Shown piece after piece: positions 56,784-64,000 of a DNA stretch of 64,000 nt. The notes below the pieces were generated by a model. That model searched no databases, was not told the DNA's origin, and saw only the letters and a program-made list of their open reading frames with translations. The number at the start of each line of letters is the position of its first letter. Position 1 is the first letter of the stretch. The position numbers were made by a program, and so were the translations under genes. This stretch comes from Schistocephalus solidus (taxonomy: Eukaryota > Platyhelminthes > Cestoda > Diphyllobothriidea > Diphyllobothriidae), in the NCBI GenBank assembly GCA_017591395.1, contig WEDG01004211.1, forward strand, positions 149,016 through 213,015, read 5' to 3'.

Positions 56784-57813
56784 CATCACATTTGGATCCC
56801 AGTAAGGTTACCATATGCGCTTAAATTATTCCAAGTACGCAGGTCTTAGAAAAAAATGTTAAGCTATTGCCTTTACTGCGTCAAACGCATCAACAGACAT
56901 CGGTTATGCATTTACCATAGTAAATGCAGCCACAGAGAAAGCGTCTACTGGTAATCTTTTGTGTCTTGGATAACTATCATACGTTCATTTCGATGACCTT
57001 TATCCGAGCAATTTCAATGAGTGGGCCTATTCGCTTCGTTATCCCTTTGAAAATCAGATTCCTGGCCGTTGTTTTGAAACCTTAAATAGAAAATGTTCAA
57101 TAAATACATTATTGCTGGGCATAAACTGTTTTAAGGTCTACCGAGAGCGACCCCTGCCTGCAGACACAAAGAACAACAGGTACCGAAACTTCACTTCTGC
57201 GTTTTTGGGCCTGGGAGTTTTTCGTCCTCGGGAATTGTCTGTACTTGTTCCCAAATCTCCATCGTTCCTCAGCGACCTTGGCCTCTTTAGTCGAGAGAAA
57301 CAAGCAACAGCAATTACGTATGAAATTCAGTTTCGTGGCGCCTGTAAGCTCTGTCATTTGCCAACTTTTTGAAATTCCTTTAGGAACAGTTCTGTTTGAA
57401 TGTTTTTTTTATACCATAAATCTTGTGGCTTTCTTCAGATGACACAAGTTAACTTTACTAAAAAAAAATCAATAGATTTTTATTTCAGTGAAGTAATTTC
57501 TACCGATAAATTCCAGTTCAACAACTTGAAACTGGAAGGTTAAATACGAAAATCTTTTAGCATATCGATTGAATTAGAAAACATTTATGCCATCTAAGAG
57601 GATAATGTTAATAATTTTTAGCAAACAAATGCATCTAAGTTCGTAGTTAAGTGGCTTTATAAGCCGACAACCGACCGATTTCGCACATTGTGTGTGCTAC
57701 TTTTGACTAGGGTTCTTAAGTTTACGGACGAGCACAACGAGTTTATTCAATTGGAAACTTGATGTTTTAAGTTTCTGTACTTTTTCCATAAAAATACGTT
57801 CCTATTTTTCAGA

Positions 57814-58055
57814 AGTTGTGTTGTTTAAGGGCGCATTGGTTCAAAATTAATCCTCCTTGGCTATTCAAGATGGTATCTCGTTGTAAACGACAATCTGTGT
57901 ACTCAAGACTGTCGGAAAATCACCTTAAAATTAATAAAAACGCCAAACAATACCCGACACACAATATTCTGTCCACAAAATACACCAAGTTCGACAGTGG
58001 AAGCTTTTGGTCTGGACCAAAATTCAGTTTTCAAGAAATAATTTTCATAGGGTAA
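57814..58055 (+). CDS. Weak exon candidate, unknown
   Basis: A strong acceptor (TTCCTATTTTTCAG) is followed by about 80 open codons to a TAA, basic and Asn/Lys-rich. The phase does not fit the donor at 56263 but would fit the phase-0 donor at 38183, so it could at most be an alternative terminal exon. Composition alone is not convincing. Confidence 0.2.
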
Positions 58056-61000
58056 CCGCGAAAGATTTCCCGGTTTCCCGAGGTAAGCTGGTAAGGTTAT
58101 TACATTAGGTCATGATCAACGTATAGTTGCCTTCGCCACAAGCACATGGATATATGAATGAGTGCATATCAAAGAAAATGATAAATAAAAATGGAAAACT
58201 AGACTCTAATATGTGTTTCCTCTAATAGAAGGATAATTCTGTTTGGAATTCATAAAAACATACGGCACAATTAACTGACCCTTAAATCATAAGAGGGACA
58301 ATTAAATCTATTAGTATAATCTTTATAGCCTAGTCAATTTTATACTAACGTTCACATTGAATAAAAAACCTGTTTTACGTTTTCTTTATGAAAATAATTA
58401 AACCTGTTGTGTTTTATTCTAGAAAAGCTCGGACCCTAAGTAAGGTTACAAAATTTTCAATATTTGGGCAACGTTTGAAAATTTGAAGCTTAGAGCAAAA
58501 AGCAACCAAAAATTATACAATGATAGAAGACTATAGAAGATTGACCACAATGAGGATTTGATACGATTTTGTTGCAAACTTCGAAACCGCTCTTTCGTTG
58601 CGATGTCCATTCCTGCTACAGCTTACTTAGGTTGGCTGGACGCTGAATAGCGGGGGTCGTTTTGAGCAACTGAGACTCCAACCGATGCCTTGATTCTTCT
58701 TGGAATTTGTATTCACTTTCATTATAAGTGAGACTGCAGTTCAAAAACCCAATCTTCCAATAAATCTAAGGCGGTACTGAGAATTTTTCTCCATTATGAA
58801 GGCCAGAATGCACCCTTTTTTGATAATCAAAATTTTGTTCGAAAATTGATCATATGGTCATCTGTAACAGTAATTAACACATACTTCGAAAATAACTAGA
58901 CCGGCAGCTGGGGCGGAGAGTGGCAAAGGTCATTATAAGCAGCTTCACTGCTCGGTTTATTATCATTTGCAGGCAGCTTCTTACTCAGTAGAAAGGGTCT
59001 GTTAAGCATTAACCCTGATAATGTTTTTAGTGAAATTATCAACGTTTGTGGGATATTCTTGTGGCATCGAACCAAAAGTATATCTCATTCACATGAATAG
59101 TTGGCTTAAAATGATATTCTACGTCTGCGGTTTGTGGTATTTGGTTTTGAAACTAAAACGTTCATTCTATAATTAGCCTAAGCAAGATAACTCAAACTAG
59201 CCATACAATAAACAAACGTACTACCAGCGTACTAAAGAGACAACGGATACACCGAATTCTACTTAAGGGAGCCACATAAAATGAAGAGTTAAGTTATAAC
59301 AATAGGTAATTTCCTGCAAAGGAGCAGCTTGAGCAATCCTCAAAATAAATATCCTGAACTCTCCTGCTTTTTCCCGCAATGATGATTATATGCATGAAGG
59401 GTTGTTTTTCCTTATGTTTCAGAATCCTCAGTTATTGCTTAAACTTAGGCTATAATTATATTTCCATAAGATTTCGGGTTGGGGTTAGTCAACTTAACCA
59501 ACAATTATTATGGCCTAATGGGTTCACAAATACTAGCGCATTGTAGATCATTGTTTGCCATTGGTATCAGGCTGACATACGCTTGGCTGCCAAAGAGCAA
59601 ACATCTTTCAAAATGAGCGGACGAGATTGAACTTACCCCTTTTATTGTAGGGCTACACCAAATAATTTAATGCGGTAGGTAACCACGAGAGAGGTATGAT
59701 CAGCAGGCAGCTTGATATTCCATGTGTACCCATGACGAATAGCGGTAAAAAGGTAAAAAAAGGTAGTCTTTTTAACCTCTCTGTCCAAAATATAAAGTTG
59801 TCAATTTCTCAAGACCATATGCATGGCTGCTTTTCGTATACCGCTGCGGAAAAGTTCTTGCTAGTAATGAGCCCATGTCTCTGACCTTTGAGGCAACATA
59901 TCCTAGCGTCCAGGTAGTAGATCCTGACCAGTAGTTAATTCGGTGTTCATTTTGTGTTTAAACTGATTACAGATCAAAGTGTTTGGGGCGCATTCGCGAG
60001 TAGCTGAATAACTTGTCAAGAAAGTAAGAGCAGCTCCGATCAAAACCAACAATTTTTAAAGTTCCAGCAGACAGACAATAAATATCTTATCTCGACCTGA
60101 GCAAATTTCATGCCTCCCATTTGCTCGAATAATGGAGACTGGGAAGCGTCATTTTGATAAAATGTACGCATGTGTAAAAGGTACAATTTCTGACGAACTG
60201 TCACAGAGTCGTGACTACAATACTGATCAAAGTTGCTAGTTCTTAACTAGGTCTCCGGTTGCATGTTTAGCCAAATAGATATTACTGATAAATAGAAAGC
60301 ATTCAGTTGGCCCCAATGATCTACGTTTCCAGTGACTTCGGTCGAGTTTTTTTAGTAAGTTTTCAAATTTAAAAACGTATAGTTCGGAAGAAAAGGTGCG
60401 AAAGTGTCTAGATAACTGGGTTGCTTCTTGCATGCCCATTAACTTTCCTTCGCCTTGGTGATTTAAATCCCTTGGCACTAACTTGTTTGTAGTGTTGGAT
60501 GAATCTGCACCAAATGGCTTTCTCAAGCCTTGAGAATTTTCAGCTCATAGTATAAATTTGCATCAATTTTATTTGCTGAATTAATGCTTTCTAACGTTGA
60601 TTACGGACACCCTCCGGAAAAAGAAACTAGAAGCCCAGTTTTAGGTTTGCAATATTTGTTTATTTTCTGTCTTCTGACTTCTCAATTTAGAAAACAGGGA
60701 TTATTACCATCAATCATGTAATAACCTTAAAAAGTGAATACAATGAAACTCATTGGGAAATAAATGTGTGCATGCTAGTTGTCGGAAATAAGGCTGCACT
60801 TGTGGCGCTGTCAAATATCAGTGAAAAGCCTACACACTACTTACCTAAATATATTATTTAAGATGTGCTTTAAGCAGGTGTCTGGTATTTGAATAAGTCA
60901 AAACAAGCATCGCTTATTCATCAGTTAATTGAGTATTTTATGAATGGAAGCAGAATCTTGATCTTATTGTGAACTTTTACGTAGAGCAGAAGACTGGTCG

Positions 61001-61059
61001 AGCCCCGGCACCATTTATTTACTTTTCTGCGCTATCTAGCTCGTGCATGAGTTCACTAA
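58056..61059. other. Intron-like stretch, nothing recognised
   Basis: AT-rich sequence with small frames up to 96 codons and no domain or repeat I can name. Confidence 0.4.
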
Positions 61060-61456
61060 TAGAGACAACAATGACAAGTGAACAATTGATAATTATAGGG
61101 GTATTAGTCAAGCAACGACCAGCGCGTACGGCTTGGAGACGACAGAGCAGGGACTCTGTATGCCGGCGCCAGCTCAGTACATCAATTGACTGAGTTCGCT
61201 ATCGATCTCGCGCTGTCAAATAGAGCCCTGCTCAGTCGCTTCCAGAAATGCGGCCTTGATCGCTGATTGGCGAGCCCTTCAAAAGGTACTTTAATAAACG
61301 CCACGTGAGCAAGAACACCACGTGATCGACCGAGTTCGCTATCGATCTGGCGCTGTCATATAGAGTCCTGCTCAGTTGCTTCCAGACATGCGGCCTTGAT
61401 CGCTGATTGGTGAGCCCTTCAAAAGGTACTTTAGTAAACGCCACGTGAGCAAGAAC
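61060..61456. repeat. Dispersed hairpin repeat with internal tandem duplication
   Basis: AGAGCAGGGACTCTGTATGC followed by CGGCGCCAGCTC (61144-61175) is the complement of 61205-61236, a ~32-bp stem. The right arm lies in a 126-bp unit (61191-61316) repeated at 61331-61456, so the arm occurs twice. Each unit ends in CCACGTGAGCAAGAAC. Related copies of the left half lie at 40.07-40.26 and 48.95-49.11 kb. Confidence 0.8.
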
Positions 61457-61680
61457 GATTATGGTGAGCTGCGAAGTCGCGTAAAATATTTTATGACTGG
61501 TCAGGCCAAAAGTTTATACTAACATTTCCTCCTTTCACAAGTTTCGAGAAGGGACTCGAAATTTAGAAACTAATGCCACACAAAAAGGTTTACCTAAAAA
61601 TTTAAGAATCAAAAATCTGTTAAATTGAATTGTTCGTATTGTGTTTCTGAATAAACTTTGTTGTTTTTTCGATTAATTAG

Positions 61681-61788
61681 TCGGCGTTTGCGACGATGAA
61701 GCGGAGTTATGCGAGAAGGGTTGTAACGCGGACGCACGTAACCGGTTGTTTTGCCACAGAAGCTGCCCGACAGTAACAAAGGAATGCA
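61681..61788 (+). CDS. Exon encoding a six-cysteine ShKT-like module
   Basis: 108 bp between an acceptor (TTTTTTCGATTAATTAG) and a donor (GTAAGT at 61789), with phase 1 at both ends, the usual arrangement for a shuffled extracellular module. The 36 residues contain six cysteines spaced C-x6-C-x3-C-x9-C-x3-C-x6-C. The middle spacing (x9 then x3) and the acidic pair after the first Cys resemble ShKT-type domains; the last spacing is longer than usual, so the assignment is tentative. ShKT-like domains in animals often sit in secreted enzymes and adhesion proteins. It joins in frame to the exon at 56152. Any further exon lies right of 61.8 kb, possibly outside the window. Confidence 0.55.
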
Positions 61789-62354
61789 GTAAGTTTATAC
61801 TTTCTTATTAGTATAACCACTCATAGTAATTATAAAAAGCATCTATCATATGTTTTTCGATATATTTTTATTAAGACTATTTCTTAAAAGTTTGGACGAA
61901 ACTTTTCGTGATGAATACTAAAAACAAGCCCAGATTTATTGATAGAAATTGCGAGGAAAATGGTATCGGAAATAATTCTGCTTTGAAACGCGTAGTTATC
62001 GGACCTAAATCACGGTGTGAGCAATAGGATCAAATGTATTTTTAAGCTCACCTTAACCGGCAGTATTCTACAAAAAGATGACACGAACATTAAGCTGAAG
62101 GAAAAGTTGCGATGAAACTATCCTAATTCTAAGGCCATAAGGTCTCACCCAACTAGTTTCTTTCCGGCAGTATGAGCGTAATTTATGCCTGTGTTTCTTT
62201 GATTAAATGAACAGCCTACAAAAGACTGTATCATTTCGACTTCTGACTTTGTCATCGGTTGGATTTGCTGCCTTTGTACAAAATGTTTAACGGCAATTTG
62301 TGCGATGTTCTGCATTTTTGTGGCACATGTTCTAAATTAAGAATGTGGTGTGCA
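61789..62354. other. Intron-like stretch, nothing recognised
   Basis: AT-rich sequence between the six-cysteine exon and the truncated 3' end of retrotransposon copy C. Confidence 0.5.
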
Positions 62355-64000
62355 GTTGTGCGATGTCCAACCAGACCGATTTACGCGCGGAAAATGCGTT
62401 GACAGCGCGGGCATGTTGGCAGGGCCTGGGCATCGACGATGTTGGTCCGGAGCGCTGGTGACTTTCGTGCCACTTGGCGGTGGCGGTCCAGTTGGCCTCA
62501 TAGATTGCTGAACCAGGCTTCACGGATCTTCTCCATGCCGGTCTATCCTGGGCGAGGTCCTCCCAGGTCGCCGGGTTGATTTGCAGTTGCTTCAACTATT
62601 TCTTCAAAGTATCCTTGTAGCGTCGTTTTTGACCTCCCTGTCGGCGAGCACCCGTAGCAACATCTCCGTATCAAAAGTCGTTTGGGTAGTCACACGTCGT
62701 CCATTCTTACCAGGTGGCAGCTCCATCGCAGCTGCACTTACCTCAGCATGGCGTGGATGTTGAGGATTCCGGTCCGCTCCAGGACTTCCATGTCCGGGAT
62801 CCTGTCTTGCCATCTCAGCTTCAGTATTCTGCGGAGGCAGCTGAGATGAAAGTGATTCAGCTTCCTGGCTTGGTTCGAGTAGACGGTCCCAGGTTTCCGC
62901 TCCGTAAAGGGGTGTCGTCAAGACGACGGCCTTGTACATCTTCAGTTTGGTGTTCAGGTGAATACCGTGGTGATTCCACACGGAGGCCTGCAGCCGGCCG
63001 AAGGCCTGACTAGCTTTGGAGATCCATTGGGCAACATCATCATCGATTATCGTGTTGCGTGACAGCGTGCTTCCTAGATAAGCGAAGGTTTCCACGTTTT
63101 TAAGTTGAGCACCGTTTACATTGATTCGGGGAGCATTGGATTCCGCGCTGGGTTGCGACTGGGGCATGACATACGTTTTGGCTGTACTGATTGTTAATCA
63201 AAAAATCGGCGCAGCCTGCGGCGAAGAGGTCCATGCTCCTTTGCATGTCCTTCTCCGTCACAGTGTTTAGGGCGCAGTTGTCCGCGAAGAGCAAGTCATG
63301 GACTGTAGTCGTAAACACGCGCGTTGAAGCCTGCATACACCGACTGTTGAGAAGGTGCCCGTCAGTTCTGTAGGCGATGCGGATCCCAGGCTGCTCATCA
63401 CGGTAGGCGTCAATCAGCATAGCCAAGAATATGAGACTGGACAGGGTGGGGGCAATAACGTGGCCCTGCTTCACTCCGTTGGTCACTGCGAATGCTTCGG
63501 ATACCGTCCCGTTGTCAGTGACGCGCACCGTCATCCCGTCACGAAGCTGACGAACCATGTGCGTGAACCGCTCAGGACAGCCAAATTTCTGCATGAATTT
63601 CCACCGTCCGGTGCTTTACCGCTGGAAATCTGCTGCACGGCCCGGATGGTTTCTGGTAGGGAAGGCGGCATATCCTGGTCATTGTTCTTGTCCACTTGAT
63701 GGAGCCGGTTAATGGCAGCATCGGAGATGGCTGATGAGCATTTAAGGATGCTTCTGAAGTGCTCAGCCCAGCGCTACATAATTTGCGATTTCTCTGTCAG
63801 CAGTGTTGTGCCGTCAGAGCTGATCAGCGGTGCGGTCCCCTTGATACACGGGCCGTAGATGGCCTTGATGGCTTTGAAAAAGTTTTTCATTGCGGTTCGC
63901 ATACCCCTGGATTTCCTCAGCCTTTCGGATCATCCACGCATCCTGCATCTCCCGCAGCCGTTGCTGTTTAAGGCGCCGGCATCTGAAGAAGGCTGCTTTA
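62355..64000 (-). mobile_element. Zinc-finger non-LTR retrotransposon, copy C (truncated, continues past the window)
   Basis: A minus-strand copy closely matching B. It enters from the right edge with N-terminal RT sequence and ends at about 62.355 kb within finger 1, so fingers 2-5 and the 3' modules are missing. A second loss of roughly 430 bp is visible at about 63.605 kb, where sequence equivalent to B 28.29 kb joins directly to B 27.86 kb. The endonuclease, if present, lies outside. Confidence 0.9.
62596..64000 (-). pseudogene. Copy C reverse transcriptase, internally deleted
   Basis: The frame at 63594-63100 holds [28 protein letters not shown] and an altered catalytic box, FADN instead of FADD. 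A frameshift follows at the LINNQYSQN segment, then the 63167-62604 frame carries [20 protein letters not shown] and the thumb. The FVDL catalytic box is removed by the deletion at 63.605 kb. It therefore lacks the first catalytic Asp and has lost one of the paired Asp residues. Confidence 0.85.

Larger units (their letters stand above)
56264..61680. other. Proposed intron before the six-cysteine exon
   Basis: About 5.4 kb of mostly AT-rich DNA. It holds a small signal-peptide-like frame with a direct repeat at its end (56.52-56.78 kb), a weak exon candidate at 57.8 kb and the hairpin repeat at 61.06-61.46 kb. Frames at 57.11-57.37 kb are open on both strands and match nothing I know. Confidence 0.4.

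Noticed and set aside
1..64000. CRISPR array, prokaryotic operon or phage region
   Set aside because: No regularly spaced short repeats with unique spacers, no clustered co-directional long ORFs, and clear eukaryotic repeats and splice signals.

Overview
The window reads as eukaryotic, repeat-rich, AT-leaning DNA. There are no operons or ribosome-binding sites, ORFs are short, several segments look like exons bounded by GT/AG splice sites, and there are tRNA-derived SINE-like repeats and long stretches without genes. The best guess is a flatworm, probably a tapeworm. That rests on a non-LTR retrotransposon whose reverse transcriptase ends in a C2H2 zinc-finger tail, and on a Penelope-type GIY-YIG fragment. 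The taxon is an inference from family resemblance, not a proof.

Layout. 1-16.1 kb: no recognisable gene; it holds microsatellites, a ~970-bp palindromic terminal-inverted-repeat element (7.11-8.08 kb), a large TA-rich palindrome (9.27-9.60 kb) and two orphan fragments of the retrotransposon 3' module. 16.1-30.4 kb: two convergent copies of one zinc-finger-tailed non-LTR element (A on +, B on -) with a 1.6-kb spacer, so the block is a giant imperfect inverted repeat. Each copy has a leader, an EEP endonuclease, a reverse transcriptase, a zinc-finger tail and a long 3' region built of tandem modules. A is badly broken. B keeps RT and all five fingers in one frame but has frameshifts upstream. 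30.6-30.9 kb: a likely last exon of a host gene on -, with a polyadenylation signal, immediately upstream of B. 31.5-33.3 kb: copy D, an old decayed relative with the same finger-tail-then-module order. 62.35-64.0 kb: copy C on -, truncated and internally deleted, running off the right edge.

36.6-61.8 kb: three or four + strand segments whose splice phases fit each other suggest one gene encoding an extracellular protein with a six-cysteine, ShKT-like module; its introns are full of repeats. Nested on - at 41.05-41.79 kb is a compact gene for a ~175-residue membrane protein, with an inverted, decayed partial copy of its second exon next to it. The rest is a Penelope remnant (38.7-39.4 kb), SINE-like repeats (41.9-54.1 kb), a second palindromic element (42.0-42.9 kb) and fragments of it, a possible solo LTR (51.3-51.8 kb), and a dispersed hairpin repeat (40, 49 and 61 kb).

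All boundaries, repeat matches and splice predictions were made by eye. No alignment, gene predictor or database was run.
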